Of a stretch of DNA of 64,000 nucleotides, positions 1-10,027 are shown piece by piece. Under the pieces are notes generated by a model. It saw only the letters and a program-made list of their open reading frames with translations, had not been told where the DNA came from and searched no databases. The position numbers and the translations under genes are program-made. Source of the stretch: Streptomyces sp. CB02959 (GTDB lineage Bacteria; Actinomycetota; Actinomycetes; Streptomycetales; Streptomycetaceae); contig NZ_NNBP01000018.1 in assembly GCF_002803155.1 (NCBI RefSeq), positions 124,001 to 188,000 on the forward strand. Reading direction: 5' to 3'. How positions within the stretch are numbered: the first letter of the stretch is position 1; the number at the start of each line of letters is the position of its first letter.

Positions 1-126
1 CGAAAGGGCGCTGTGCACCGCCCGCTTCATCAGGATCGTGCACAGCGCGCCGGCCACGGCGACGATCCCCAGGATCCAGAACTGCACGGCCTCCCCCGAG
101 GAGGCCGCGGCGGCGAGGCCCGTCAT
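1..126 (-). CDS. nuoJ: NADH-quinone oxidoreductase subunit J, 5' part only
   Basis: Only the first 42 codons are inside the window; the gene continues past base 1. The start is ATG at 126, whose A is shared with the nuoI stop (ATGA overlap), a sign of translational coupling. The visible peptide begins MTGLAAAASSGEAVQFWIL and runs into a hydrophobic stretch matching the first transmembrane helix of NuoJ, a proton-pumping membrane subunit of complex I. Identification rests on position after nuoI in an otherwise canonical nuo order and on this helix. I infer that nuoK to nuoN follow outside the window. Confidence 0.85.
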   Translation of the reverse strand, partial: MTGLAAAASSGEAVQFWILGIVAVAGALCTILMKRAVHSALS

Positions 127-740
127 GCGTGCGCCTCCTTGCCCGCGGCGTTCTGCTCTTGTGCGGGCTCGGCCGGGGCGTCCTCGGGCCGCTCGCCCTT
201 GGACACCGCGACCTGCCGGACCGTGCCCGGCGCGGCCTCCGTCACCAGCCCGCTGTAGTAGTCCCGGTCGGTCATGCCCGGGTGGATCGCGTGCGGGGAG
301 TCGACCATCCCCTCCGACAGGCCCACGAGCAGCTCTTCCTTGGTGTAGATGAGCGATTCCCGGGACCGGTCGGCGAGTTCGTACTCGTTGGTCATGGTGA
401 GCGCGCGGGTCGGGCAGGCCTCCACGCACAGGCCGCACAGGATGCAGCGGAGGTAGTTGATCTGGTAGACCGCGCCGTACCGCTCGCCCGGGGAGTAGCG
501 CTCCTCGTCGGTGTTGTCGGCACCCTCGACGTAGATCGCGTCCGCCGGACAGGCCCAGGCGCACAGCTCGCAGCCGATGCACTTCTCCAGCCCGTCCGGA
601 TGCCGGTTGAGCTGGTGCCGGCCGTGGAAGCGCGGCGCCGTCGGCTTCTTCTCCTCGGGGTACTGCTCGGTCAGCCGCTTCTTGAACATGGCCTTGAAGG
701 TCACGCCGAAGCCGGCCACCGGGTTCTGGAACTCAGGCAC
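123..740 (-). CDS. nuoI: NADH-quinone oxidoreductase subunit I (two [4Fe-4S] clusters)
   Basis: This is the ferredoxin-like subunit that relays electrons from the peripheral arm of complex I to the quinone site. With a GTG start at 740 it is 205 residues. That start has an AAAGGGGGG ribosome site about five bases upstream and overlaps the nuoH stop by eight bases; an in-frame ATG at 776 would lie deep inside nuoH with no comparable site. The two CxxCxxCxxxCP motifs are complete (C54, C57, C60, C64 and C99, C102, C105, C109). The C-terminal 40 residues are a charged, Glu/Ala-rich tail of the kind seen in actinobacterial NuoI. Confidence 0.95.
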   Translation of the reverse strand: MPEFQNPVAGFGVTFKAMFKKRLTEQYPEEKKPTAPRFHGRHQLNRHPDGLEKCIGCELCAWACPADAIYVEGADNTDEERYSPGERYGAVYQINYLRCILCGLCVEACPTRALTMTNEYELADRSRESLIYTKEELLVGLSEGMVDSPHAIHPGMTDRDYYSGLVTEAAPGTVRQVAVSKGERPEDAPAEPAQEQNAAGKEAHA

Positions 741-2118
741 CGTCGCCCCCCTTTCCGTCGCTCTCATCTCCGTCACTCACAGTGTCCACCCGACCACTGA
801 CAATCAACTCCCCGTCACGGCGGGGACGCCTGCGCGGCACCGGTGGCAGGGTCTGCCCGGGCAGCGGCGGAACGGGGAACCCGCCGGCCATCGGGTCGAA
901 GGCGGTGTCGCCGTCGGTCTCCTCCTCCGGCTCCACGCGCCGGAAGAAGTCCACGACCAGCGAGATCAGCAGCAGCCCCACCGCGCTGCCGCCCACGTAC
1001 AGCACGATCTGGGAGAAGTCGTAGCCCTCGTTCTTCAGCGCCCGGACGGTGGCGACGAGCAGCAGCCACACCATCGACACCGGGATGAGGACCTTCCAGC
1101 CCAGCCGCATCAGCTGGTCGTAGCGGACCCGTGGAAGGGTGCCGCGCAGCCAGATGAAGAAGAACAGCAGCAGCTGCACCTTGAGGACGAACCAGAGCAT
1201 CGGCCACCAGCCGTGGTTCGCGCCCTCCCAGAACGTCGAGATCGGCCAGGGCGCCCGCCAACCGCCGAGGAAGAGGGTGACCGCCACCGACGAGACGGTG
1301 ACCATGTTGACGTACTCGGCGAGCATGAACATCGCGAACTTGATGGACGAGTACTCGGTGTTGAAGCCGCCGACGAGGTCGCCCTCGGACTCCGGCATGT
1401 CGAACGGCGCGCGGTTGGTCTCCCCCACCATCGTCACGATGTAGATGAGGAACGACACCGGCAGCAGCAGCACGTACCACTTGTTCTGCTGCGACTCCAC
1501 GATCGTCGACGTCGACATCGACCCGGAGTAGAGGAAGACCGACGCGAACGCCGCGCCCATCGCGATCTCGTACGAGATCATCTGCGCGCACGAGCGCAGA
1601 CCGCCCAGCAGCGGGTACGTCGAACCGGACGACCAACCCGCCAGCACGATGCCGTAGATGCCGACCGAGGCCGTGGCCAGGATGTAGAGGACGCCGATCG
1701 GGAGGTCGGTGAGCTGCATCGGGGTGCGGTGGCCGAAGATCGAGATCTCGTTGCCCGACGGGCCGAAGGGGATCACCGCGATCGCCATGAAGGCCGGGAT
1801 CGCCGCCACGATCGGCGCCAGGATGTACACCGCCTTGTCGGCGCGCCGGACGATCAGGTCCTCCTTCAGCATCAACTTGATGCCGTCGGCCAGGGACTGG
1901 AGCATCCCCCAGGGCCCGTGCCGGTTGGGGCCGATCCGCAGCTGCATCCAGGCGACGACCTTTCGTTCCCAGACGATCGAGAACAGCACCGTCAGCATCA
2001 GGAACGCGAAGCAGAACACCGCCTTGATGACGACCAGCCACCACGGGTCGCGCCCGAACATCGACAGGTCCTCCTGGGCGGCCAGCGCGGCCACCGGAAA
2101 ACCGGGATGCTGCATCAT
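733..2118 (-). CDS. nuoH: NADH-quinone oxidoreductase subunit H
   Basis: This is the membrane subunit that forms much of the quinone chamber at the junction of the two arms of complex I. The 461-residue product has about eight hydrophobic helices and the family signatures ERKVVAWMQLRIGPNRHGPWG near residues 50-70 and GETNRAPFDMPESEGDLVGG near 230-250. The start ATG at 2118 overlaps the nuoG stop (ATGA) and follows GGAGGTGGACGC. It is longer than enterobacterial NuoH because of a roughly 80-residue hydrophilic Pro/Arg/Asp-rich C-terminal tail, which is expected in actinobacteria. Confidence 0.96.
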   Translation of the reverse strand: MMQHPGFPVAALAAQEDLSMFGRDPWWLVVIKAVFCFAFLMLTVLFSIVWERKVVAWMQLRIGPNRHGPWGMLQSLADGIKLMLKEDLIVRRADKAVYILAPIVAAIPAFMAIAVIPFGPSGNEISIFGHRTPMQLTDLPIGVLYILATASVGIYGIVLAGWSSGSTYPLLGGLRSCAQMISYEIAMGAAFASVFLYSGSMSTSTIVESQQNKWYVLLLPVSFLIYIVTMVGETNRAPFDMPESEGDLVGGFNTEYSSIKFAMFMLAEYVNMVTVSSVAVTLFLGGWRAPWPISTFWEGANHGWWPMLWFVLKVQLLLFFFIWLRGTLPRVRYDQLMRLGWKVLIPVSMVWLLLVATVRALKNEGYDFSQIVLYVGGSAVGLLLISLVVDFFRRVEPEEETDGDTAFDPMAGGFPVPPLPGQTLPPVPRRRPRRDGELIVSGRVDTVSDGDESDGKGGDGA

Positions 2119-4670
2119 GCGTCCACCTCCTTGGCCGGCACCGGCGTACCGGGGACTGCGGAGACCTTCACCAGCTCACCGGGGTGCGCCCCGGTGTCGG
2201 CGGCGACGCCCCCGCCCACGGAATTCAGCGGCAGCCACACCACGCGGTCGGGCATCGGCGTGACCTGGAGCGGCAGCCGGACCGAACCGGCCGGCCCGGT
2301 GACCACCAGCGGGTCGCCGTCCCGCACTCCGGTCTCCTGGGCGGTGGCCGGCGACAGGCGGGCGACCGCCGCGTGCCGGGTGCCGGCCAGCGCCTCGTCG
2401 CCTTCCTGAAGCAGCCCCTGGTCCAACAGCAGGCGGTGCCCGGCCAGGACGGCCTCACCGGCGGTCGGGCGGGGCAACGGCCGCCCCGTCTCGACCGGTT
2501 CGCCGCCGTACGGGCCGCGCCAGCCGCCGATCCGGTCCACCTCCCGCCGCACGGCGTGGACGTCCGGCAGGTCCAGGGCGCCCGCGGCGGAGCCGCCGGC
2601 GCCCTCCGTCATCGCGTCGGCGAGCATCTGGAGGACCCGGGCGTCCGGCGGCAGCTGCCGCCGGGTCATCTGGTCCGGCTTGAGCGCGGCCTCGAACGAC
2701 CGGGCCCGGCCCTCCCAGTTGAGGAACGTGCCGGCCTTCTCCACCACCGCCGCCACCGGGAGGACCACGTCCGCCCGCTCGGTGACCCGGGAGGGCCGCA
2801 GCTCCAGGCTGACCAGGAATCCGACCTCGTCCAGCGCGGTCAGCGCCCGCGCCGGATCGGGCAGGTCGGCCACCTCCACGCCCGCCACCAGCAGGGCGCC
2901 CAGCTCACCGGTGGCCGCGGCCTCGATGATCTGGCCGGTGTCCCGGCCGTGCCGGTGCGGCAGCGCGGCCACACCCCAGGCGGCGGCGACCTCGTCCCGG
3001 GCCACCGGGTCGGTGGCCGGTCGGCCACCGGGCAGCAGCCCGGGCAGCGCACCGGCCTCGACGGCACCGCGCTCACCCGCCCGGCGCGGAATCCACACCA
3101 GGTGGGCGCCGGTGGCGGTGGCGGTGCGGAGCGCGGCGGTCAGCGCCCCGGGCACCGTCGCCAGCCGCTCGCCGACGACGATCACCGCGCCGTCCGCGCG
3201 CAACGCCTCGGCCGCGGCGCGCCCTTCACCGTCCAGGCCGACCCCACCCGCCAAGGCGTCCAGCCATTCGGTCTCCGTACCGGGCGCCGCGGGCAGCAGC
3301 GTCCCGCCGGCCTTGATCAACCCGCGGGTGGCGTGGCCGGCCAGCCCCCAGGTGCGCTGGCCGTGCCGGCGGTGTGCCTTGCGCAGCCGCAGGAAGACGC
3401 CGGGCGCCTCCTCCTCCGCCTCGATCCCGGCCAGCAGGACCGCGGGCGCCTGCTCCAGCGAGGTGTAGGTGACGCCGCTGCCGTCCAGGTCCCGGCCGCG
3501 GCCGGCGACCCGGGCCGCCAGGAAGTCGGCCTCCTCGGCGCTGTGCGGCCGGGCCCGGAAGTCGATGTCGTTGGTGTGCAGCGCGACCCGGGCGAACTTG
3601 GCGTAGGCGTAGGCGTCCTCGACGGTCAGCCGGCCGCCGGTCAGCACGCCGGCCCGGCCCCGGGCGGCGGCCAGGCCGCGCGCCGCGGCGTCCAGCGCGG
3701 CGGGCCAGCTCGCCGGCTCCAGTTCACCGGACTCGGCATTGCGCACCAGGGGGTGCGTCAGCCGGTCGCGCGCCTGCGCGTACCGGAAGGCGAACCGCCC
3801 CTTGTCGCAGATCCACTCCTCGTTGACCTCGGGGTCGTCCGCCGCCAGCCGCCGCAGCACCTTGCCGCGCCGGTGGTCGGTCCGGGTCGCGCAGCCGCCC
3901 GCGCAGTGCTCGCACACCGACGGCGAGGAGACCAGGTCGAAGGGGCGGGAGCGGAAGCGGTACGCGGCGGAGGTGAGCGCGCCCACCGGGCAGATCTGGA
4001 TGGTGTTCCCGGAGAAGTACGACTCGAAGGGGTCGCCCTCACCGGTGCCGACCTGCTGGAGGGCGCCGCGCTCGATCAGTTCGATCATCGGGTCGCCGGC
4101 GATCTGGTTGCTGAAGCGGGTGCACCGCGCGCACAGCACGCACCGCTCGCGGTCCAGCAGCACCTGCGTGGAGATCGGCACCGGCTTCTCGTAGGTACGC
4201 TTCCTGCCCTCGAAGCGGGAGTCGGGGTCACCGACCTGCATCGCCTGGTTCTGCAGCGGGCACTCGCCGCCCTTGTCGCAGACCGGGCAGTCGAGCGGGT
4301 GGTTGATCAGCAGCAGCTCCATCACACCGCGCTGCGCCTTCTCGGCCACCGGGGAGGTCAGCTGGGTGCGGACCACCATCCCGTCGGTGCAGGTGATGGT
4401 GCAGGAGGCCATCGGCTTGCGCTGGCCCTCGACCTCGACGATGCACTGCCGGCAGGCGCCCGCCGGGTCCAGCAGCGGGTGGTCGCAGAAGCGCGGGATC
4501 TCGATGCCGAGGAGTTCGGCGGCCCGGATGACCAGCGTCCCCTTGGGGACGGAGATCTCGATGCCGTCGATCGTCAGGGTGACGAGGTCCTCCGGTGGCA
4601 CCGCCGCCGCACCGCCCCCGTCGGGGCGCTGGCCCGCGGCAGGGCCGCTGCTTGGCTGGAGCATGGTCAT
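2115..4670 (-). CDS. nuoG: NADH-quinone oxidoreductase subunit G
   Basis: This is the largest peripheral-arm subunit and carries several Fe-S clusters between NuoE/F and NuoI. At 851 residues, the N-terminal third has the plant-type [2Fe-2S] domain (CDHPLLDPAGACRQC then CTDG), the HxxxC region LLINHPLDCPVCDKGGECPLQN, and the ferredoxin-like segment around LDRERCVLCARC. A molybdopterin-oxidoreductase fold follows; CEHCAGGC is retained near residue 255, as in forms with the extra N7-type cluster. The C-terminal half is Ala/Gly-rich and divergent, usual for actinobacteria. ATG at 4670 overlaps the nuoF stop. Confidence 0.96.
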   Translation of the reverse strand: MTMLQPSSGPAAGQRPDGGGAAAVPPEDLVTLTIDGIEISVPKGTLVIRAAELLGIEIPRFCDHPLLDPAGACRQCIVEVEGQRKPMASCTITCTDGMVVRTQLTSPVAEKAQRGVMELLLINHPLDCPVCDKGGECPLQNQAMQVGDPDSRFEGRKRTYEKPVPISTQVLLDRERCVLCARCTRFSNQIAGDPMIELIERGALQQVGTGEGDPFESYFSGNTIQICPVGALTSAAYRFRSRPFDLVSSPSVCEHCAGGCATRTDHRRGKVLRRLAADDPEVNEEWICDKGRFAFRYAQARDRLTHPLVRNAESGELEPASWPAALDAAARGLAAARGRAGVLTGGRLTVEDAYAYAKFARVALHTNDIDFRARPHSAEEADFLAARVAGRGRDLDGSGVTYTSLEQAPAVLLAGIEAEEEAPGVFLRLRKAHRRHGQRTWGLAGHATRGLIKAGGTLLPAAPGTETEWLDALAGGVGLDGEGRAAAEALRADGAVIVVGERLATVPGALTAALRTATATGAHLVWIPRRAGERGAVEAGALPGLLPGGRPATDPVARDEVAAAWGVAALPHRHGRDTGQIIEAAATGELGALLVAGVEVADLPDPARALTALDEVGFLVSLELRPSRVTERADVVLPVAAVVEKAGTFLNWEGRARSFEAALKPDQMTRRQLPPDARVLQMLADAMTEGAGGSAAGALDLPDVHAVRREVDRIGGWRGPYGGEPVETGRPLPRPTAGEAVLAGHRLLLDQGLLQEGDEALAGTRHAAVARLSPATAQETGVRDGDPLVVTGPAGSVRLPLQVTPMPDRVVWLPLNSVGGGVAADTGAHPGELVKVSAVPGTPVPAKEVDA

Positions 4671-6049
4671 GCGTTCACCCCCAGGTGAGCGTCGTTGCCG
4701 GCCCAGAGGGTCGACTTGGCGGGGTCGAAGGGGCAGCCCTTGCCGGTGACGTGCTCCTCGTACTCCGCGCGGAAGTACTTGAGCGAGGAGAAGATCGGCG
4801 AGGCGGCGCCGTCGCCGAGGGCGCAGAAGGACTTGCCGTTGATGTTGTCGGCGATGTCGGCGAGCTTGTCGAGGTCGGTCAGCCGGCCGCGGCCCGCTTC
4901 GAGGTCCCGGAGCAACTGCACCAGCCAGTACGTCCCTTCACGGCACGGAGTGCACTTGCCGCAGGACTCGTGGGCGTAGAACTCGGTCCAGCGGGTGACC
5001 GCCCGGACCACGCAGGTGGTCTCGTCGAAGCACTGCAGCGCCTTGGTGCCGAGCATCGAGCCGGCCGCGCCGACGCCCTCGTAGTCGAGCGGGACGTCGA
5101 GGTGCTCCTCGGTGAACATCGGGGTGGAGGAGCCGCCCGGCGTCCAGAACTTCAGCCGGTGGCCGGGGCGCATCCCGCCGCTGATGTCGAGCAGCTGGCG
5201 CAGGGTGATGCCCAACGGGCCTTCGTACTGGCCGGGGTTGGCGACGTGGCCGCTGAGCGAGTAGAGCGTGAAGCCCGGGGACTTCTCGCTGCCCATCGAC
5301 CTGAACCACTCCTTGCCCCGGTTGAGGATCGCGGGAACCGAGGCGATGGATTCGACGTTGTTCACCACAGTGGGGCAGGCGTAGAGGCCGGCCACGGCGG
5401 GGAAGGGGGGTCGCAGACGGGGTTGGCCGCGACGACCTTCCAGGGAATCCAGCAGCGCGGTCTCCTCACCGCAGATGTACGCGCCGGCGCCCGCGTGCAC
5501 CGTGACGTCCAGGTCGAGGCCCGAGCCGAGGACGCCCTTGCCGAGGAAGCCCGCCACGTACGCCTCGCGCACGGCCTCGTGCAGCCGGCGCAGCACGGGC
5601 ACGACCTCACCGCGCAGATAGATGAAGGCGTGGTTCGAGCGGATCGCGTGAGCGGCGATCACGATCCCCTCGATGAGGGAGTGCGGGTTGGCGAAGAGGA
5701 GCGGGATGTCCTTGCAGGTCCCGGGCTCCGACTCGTCGGCGTTGACCACGAGGTAGTGCGGTTTGCCGTCGCCCTGCGGGATGAACTGCCACTTCATGCC
5801 GGTCGGGAAGCCGGCGCCGCCGCGGCCGCGGAGCCCGGAGTCCTTGACGTAGGCGATGACGTCGTCCGGGGCCATCGCGAGGGCCTTGCGGGCGCCTTCG
5901 TAGCCGTCGTGGCGCAGGTAGGTCTCCAGCGTCCAGGACTCGGGGGCGTCCCAGAAGGCGGACAGGACGGGGGCGAGGACCTTCTCCGGACTGGTCGTTC
6001 CTCCGGCGTGCGGCCCGGGGGCCCCGCCGAACTCGGCTGCCACGGTCAT
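4667..6049 (-). CDS. nuoF: NADH-quinone oxidoreductase subunit F (NADH and FMN binding)
   Basis: This subunit oxidises NADH through FMN and passes electrons to its [4Fe-4S] cluster N3. It is about 460 residues. The FMN/NADH loop GRGGAGFPTG lies at about 76-85, the NADH-site segment ICGEETALLDSLEGRRGQPR follows mid-protein, and the cluster motif SCGKCTPCREGT with its distal Cys (SFCALGDGA) is present. Two starts are possible: GTG at 6052 (GTGA overlap with nuoE) or ATG at 6049. I prefer ATG because GGAGG then sits seven bases away rather than four. Confidence 0.95.
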   Translation of the reverse strand: MTVAAEFGGAPGPHAGGTTSPEKVLAPVLSAFWDAPESWTLETYLRHDGYEGARKALAMAPDDVIAYVKDSGLRGRGGAGFPTGMKWQFIPQGDGKPHYLVVNADESEPGTCKDIPLLFANPHSLIEGIVIAAHAIRSNHAFIYLRGEVVPVLRRLHEAVREAYVAGFLGKGVLGSGLDLDVTVHAGAGAYICGEETALLDSLEGRRGQPRLRPPFPAVAGLYACPTVVNNVESIASVPAILNRGKEWFRSMGSEKSPGFTLYSLSGHVANPGQYEGPLGITLRQLLDISGGMRPGHRLKFWTPGGSSTPMFTEEHLDVPLDYEGVGAAGSMLGTKALQCFDETTCVVRAVTRWTEFYAHESCGKCTPCREGTYWLVQLLRDLEAGRGRLTDLDKLADIADNINGKSFCALGDGAASPIFSSLKYFRAEYEEHVTGKGCPFDPAKSTLWAGNDAHLGVNA

Positions 6050-6903
6050 CACTCCCCCTCCTCGGATGCAGGACCGGCCGGGTGGCCGGGGTCGGCGGCC
6101 GAGGTCTGCTGCGGTGCGTCGTCGGGCCGCCCGGACGGCGGCTCACCGGACGGGCCGTCCGCGGTGCCGCGCGGGGCGACGACGTGACCGGCGTGACCGG
6201 GCGGGGTCTCGCCCCGGGCCAGCCGCAGTCCGACCAGGGAGGCGGGTCCGGCACCGCCGGTCGCCCCGACGGCACCGGACCGGCCGTCGGGGAAGCCGGC
6301 GAGGATCCGGGCGGTCTCCTTGAAGGAGCAGAGCGGGGCGCCGCGGGTGGGTTCGACGGTCCGGCCGGCCCGCAGGTCGTCGACGAGCTGCCGGGCGGAG
6401 CGGGGCGTCTGGTTGTCGAAGAACTCCCAGTTGACCATCACGACGGGGGCGAAGTCGCAGGCGGCGTTGCACTCGATGTGTTCGAGGGTGACCGTGCCGT
6501 CCTCGGTGGTCTCGCCGTTGCCGACGCCGAGGTGCTCCTGGAGTTCCTCGAAGATGGCGTCGCCGCCCATCACCGCGCACAGGGTGTTGGTGCAGACCCC
6601 GACCTGGTAGTCGCCGCCGGGCTTGCGGCGGTACATGGAGTAGAAGGTCGAGACCGCGGTGACCTCGGCGGTGGTCAGGTCGAGCTGCTCGGCGCAGAAG
6701 CGGACGCCGGTGCGGGTGACACAGCCTTCCTCGGCCTGGACGAGGTGGAGCAGCGGCAGCAGCGCCGAGCGGGAGTCGGGGTAGCGGGCGATCACCTCCT
6801 TCGCGTCCGCGGCGAGCCGGGCCTTGACGTCGGCCGGGTAGTCGGGTGCCGGAAGCCGGGGCATGCCCAGCTGGACGTCCTTGGGTGCCGGAGTGGCGTT
6901 CAC
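6049..6903 (-). CDS. nuoE: NADH-quinone oxidoreductase subunit E
   Basis: This is the thioredoxin-like [2Fe-2S] subunit paired with NuoF in the NADH dehydrogenase module. The GTG start at 6903 overlaps the nuoD stop (GTGA); longer reading upstream would run antiparallel through nuoD sequence. All four ligands are visible: C104 and C109 (VCTNTLC) and C145 and C149 (CNAACD). At 284 residues it is longer than the usual 160-240. The extra length is a Gly/Pro/Ala-rich, probably disordered C-terminal tail after about residue 215. In operon order it lies between nuoD and nuoF. Confidence 0.94.
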   Translation of the reverse strand: MNATPAPKDVQLGMPRLPAPDYPADVKARLAADAKEVIARYPDSRSALLPLLHLVQAEEGCVTRTGVRFCAEQLDLTTAEVTAVSTFYSMYRRKPGGDYQVGVCTNTLCAVMGGDAIFEELQEHLGVGNGETTEDGTVTLEHIECNAACDFAPVVMVNWEFFDNQTPRSARQLVDDLRAGRTVEPTRGAPLCSFKETARILAGFPDGRSGAVGATGGAGPASLVGLRLARGETPPGHAGHVVAPRGTADGPSGEPPSGRPDDAPQQTSAADPGHPAGPASEEGE

Positions 6904-8234
6904 CGGTCGACGCCTCCCATCACGGGGTCGATGGACGCGACGGCGACGATGACGTCGGCGACCTGGCCGCCCTCGCACATCGCTGCCATGGCCTGCAGGT
7001 TGGTGAACGAGGGGTCGCGGAAGTGCACCCGGTAGGGGCGGGTGCCGCCGTCGCTGACCACGTGCACGCCCAGCTCGCCCTTGGGCGACTCGACGGCGGT
7101 GTACGCCTGTCCCGGTGGGACCCGGAAGCCCTCCGTCACCAGCTTGAAGTGGTGGATCAGGGCCTCCATCGAGGTGCCCATGATCTTCTTGATGTGGTCC
7201 AGGGAATTGCCGAGGCCGTCGGGGCCGAGGGCCAACTGGGCGGGCCAGGCGATCTTCTTGTCGGCGACCATCACCGGCCCCGGCTCCAGCCGGTCCAGGC
7301 ACTGTTCGACGATCCTCAGCGACTGGCGCATCTCCTCCAGCCGGATCAGGAACCGGCCGTAGGCATCGCAGGTGTCGGCTGTCGGCACCTCGAAGTCGTA
7401 GTTCTCGTATCCACAGTACGGCTGCGTCTTGCGCAGGTCATGGGGCAGTCCGGCGGACCGGACGAGGGGCCCGGTGGCTCCGGTGGCCATACAGCCGGCC
7501 AGGTCGAGGTAGCCGATGCCCTCCATGCGCGCCTTGAAGACCGGGTTGCCGGTGGCGAGCTTGTCGTACTCGGCCATGTTCTTGTGCATCTTCTTGACGA
7601 AGGCGCGGACCTGGTCGACGGCGCCGGCCGGCAGGTCCTGGGCGAGGCCGCCGGGGCGGATGTAGGCGTGGTTCATCCGCAGGCCGGTGATCAGCTCGTA
7701 GATGTCCAGGATCAGCTCCCGGTCGCGGAAGCCGTAGATCATGATCGTGGTGGCGCCGAGCTCCATGCCGCCGGTGGCGATGCACACCAGGTGGGAGGAG
7801 AGCCGGTTGAGCTCCATCAGCAGCACGCGGATCACCGAGGCCCGGTCCGGGACGTCGTCGGTGATGCCGAGCAGCTTCTCCACGGCCAGGCAGTACGCCG
7901 TCTCGTTGAAGAACGGCGTGAGGTAGTCCATCCGCGTCACGAACGTCGTGCCCTGCGTCCAGGTGCGGAATTCGAGGTTCTTCTCGATGCCGGTGTGGAG
8001 GTAGCCGATGCCGCAGCGGGCCTCGGTGACGGTCTCGCCGTCGATCTCCAGGATCAGCCGGAGCACGCCGTGGGTGGAGGGGTGCTGCGGCCCCATGTTG
8101 ACGATGATCCGCTCGTCGTCGGACTTGGCGGCGGCCGCGGCGATCTCGTCCCAGTCGCCACCGGTGACGGTGTAGACGGGGCCCTCGGTGGTCTCGCGGG
8201 GGGTGGCCCGGGACGTCTCGCTGGGAGTGCTCAT
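6900..8234 (-). CDS. nuoD: NADH-quinone oxidoreductase subunit D
   Basis: This 49-kDa-type subunit lines the quinone-reduction site and derives from the large subunit of [NiFe] hydrogenases. It has 444 residues. Family signatures are MGPQHPSTHGVLRL near residue 47 and, near the C-terminus, the ESPKGELGVHVVSDGGTRPYRVHFRDPSF block. The ATG at 8234 shares one base with the nuoC stop (TGATG). The first 40 residues are Thr/Ser/Glu-rich and variable. As expected in complex I, the four nickel-ligand cysteines of hydrogenases are not retained. Confidence 0.96.
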   Translation of the reverse strand: MSTPSETSRATPRETTEGPVYTVTGGDWDEIAAAAAKSDDERIIVNMGPQHPSTHGVLRLILEIDGETVTEARCGIGYLHTGIEKNLEFRTWTQGTTFVTRMDYLTPFFNETAYCLAVEKLLGITDDVPDRASVIRVLLMELNRLSSHLVCIATGGMELGATTIMIYGFRDRELILDIYELITGLRMNHAYIRPGGLAQDLPAGAVDQVRAFVKKMHKNMAEYDKLATGNPVFKARMEGIGYLDLAGCMATGATGPLVRSAGLPHDLRKTQPYCGYENYDFEVPTADTCDAYGRFLIRLEEMRQSLRIVEQCLDRLEPGPVMVADKKIAWPAQLALGPDGLGNSLDHIKKIMGTSMEALIHHFKLVTEGFRVPPGQAYTAVESPKGELGVHVVSDGGTRPYRVHFRDPSFTNLQAMAAMCEGGQVADVIVAVASIDPVMGGVDR

Positions 8235-8985
8235 CAGGTGTACGACCTCCGCTGGTCGGGAGCCGGGATCTGCGCGCCCTTGTACTCGACGGGGATGCCG
8301 CCGAGGGGGTAGTCCTTGCGCTGCGGGAAGCCCTGCCAGTCGTCCGGCATCATGATCCGGGTGAGCGCCGGGTGCCCGTCGAAGATCAGGCCGAAGAAGT
8401 CGTAGGTCTCGCGCTCGTGCCAGTCGTTGGTCGGGTAGACGTCGACGATCGACGGCAGGTGCGGGTCGGTGTCCGGGGCGGCGACCTCCAGCCGGATCAG
8501 CCGGTTGTGGGTGATCGAGCGCAGGTGGTAGACGGCGTGCAGCTCGCGGCCCTTGTCGTCGGGGTAGTGGACGCCGCTGACCCCGGTGCACAGCTCGAAG
8601 CGGAGCGCGGGGTCGTCGCGCAGGGTGCGCGCGGTGACCGGCAGGAACTCCCGGTGGATGTGGAAGGTCAGCTCGCCGCGGTCGACGACGGTCTTCTCGA
8701 TGACGTTCTCGGGCACCAGACCCTGTTCGTCGAGGGCGCCCTCCAGCTCGTCGGCGATCTCGTCGAAGAGGCCGGCTCCCTCGGTGCCGCCCGGTCCGCC
8801 GTAGGGGCGGGAGCTGGCGCCGGGCAGCCGGACGGTGCGGACCAGGCCGCCGTAACCGGTGGTGTCACCGCCGTTGGCGGCGCCGAACATCCCGCGGCGG
8901 GTCCCGATCACCTCGCCGGTGTCCGCGCGCTGCGCCGGGACGGCCTCGTCGGGGGCGCCCTGGGCGTCGGGGTTCGTCGGCTCGC

Positions 8986-8989
<4 letters not shown>
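8234..8989 (-). CDS. nuoC: NADH-quinone oxidoreductase subunit C
   Basis: This is the 30-kDa subunit that packs against NuoD and helps organise the quinone site. The GTG start at 8989 overlaps the nuoB stop (GTGA), giving 251 residues. The family signature ERETYDFFGLIFDGHPALTRI is near residues 190-210, followed by DDWQGFPQRKDYPLGG. The first 75 residues (Gly/Arg/Thr-rich, including GTRRGMFG) are an actinobacterial extension. It is a separate gene rather than a nuoCD fusion. Confidence 0.95.
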
Positions 8990-9558
<569 letters not shown>

Positions 9559-9567
9559 TGGTGCCCC

Positions 9568-9927
9568 CTAGTCCCATTCCAGGCCGCCGCGACGCCAGAC
9601 GTAGGCGTAGGCGACGAAGACGGTGAGCGCGAAGAGGAGCATCTCGACGAGCCCGAACAGTCCCAGGGCGTCGAAGCTGACCGCCCAGGGGTAGAGGAAG
9701 ACGATCTCGATGTCGAAGACGATGAAGAGCATCGCCGTCAGGTAGTACTTGATCGGGAAGCGACCACCGCCGGACGGAAGCGGCGTGGGCTCGATTCCGC
9801 ATTCGTACGCTTCGAGCTTGGCCCGGTTGTAGCGCCTGGGGCCGATGAGCGTGGCCATGACCACGGAGAAGATCGCAAAGCCTGCCCCGAGGGCTCCCAG
9901 TACGAGGATGGGCGCGTAAGCGTTCAC
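9568..9927 (-). CDS. nuoA: NADH-quinone oxidoreductase subunit A
   Basis: This is the first gene of the operon: a small three-helix membrane subunit beside the quinone channel of complex I. I chose GTG at 9927, preceded by GGGAGCGAGGACG, giving 119 residues that begin with the hydrophobic segment NAYAPILVLGALGAGFAIF. The signature KLEAYECGIEPT and the segment FPIKYYLTAMLFIVFDIE are typical. An in-frame upstream extension to about 10176 reads through the operator region and is not credible. Confidence 0.95.
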   Translation of the reverse strand: MNAYAPILVLGALGAGFAIFSVVMATLIGPRRYNRAKLEAYECGIEPTPLPSGGGRFPIKYYLTAMLFIVFDIEIVFLYPWAVSFDALGLFGLVEMLLFALTVFVAYAYVWRRGGLEWD

Positions 9928-10004
9928 CGTCCTCGCTCCCTTCAGTCGACGATGACTGGATGGCGGTCCGCTCGGGCTCGGCTGCCACACGGTGATCGTG
10001 GATA

Positions 10005-10020
10005 TGTGAGGCAGTTCACA
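10005..10020. promoter_or_regulatory. Rex-type redox operator of the nuo operon
   Basis: TGTGAGGCAGTTCACA matches the actinobacterial Rex pattern TGTGA-N6-TCACA in both arms. It lies 78 bases upstream of the nuoA start and just downstream of a predicted -10 element. Rex is known to repress nuo, cydAB and hem genes in Streptomyces until NADH accumulates. Binding here is inferred from the motif. Confidence 0.75.
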
Positions 10021-10027
10021 AGCCCGA

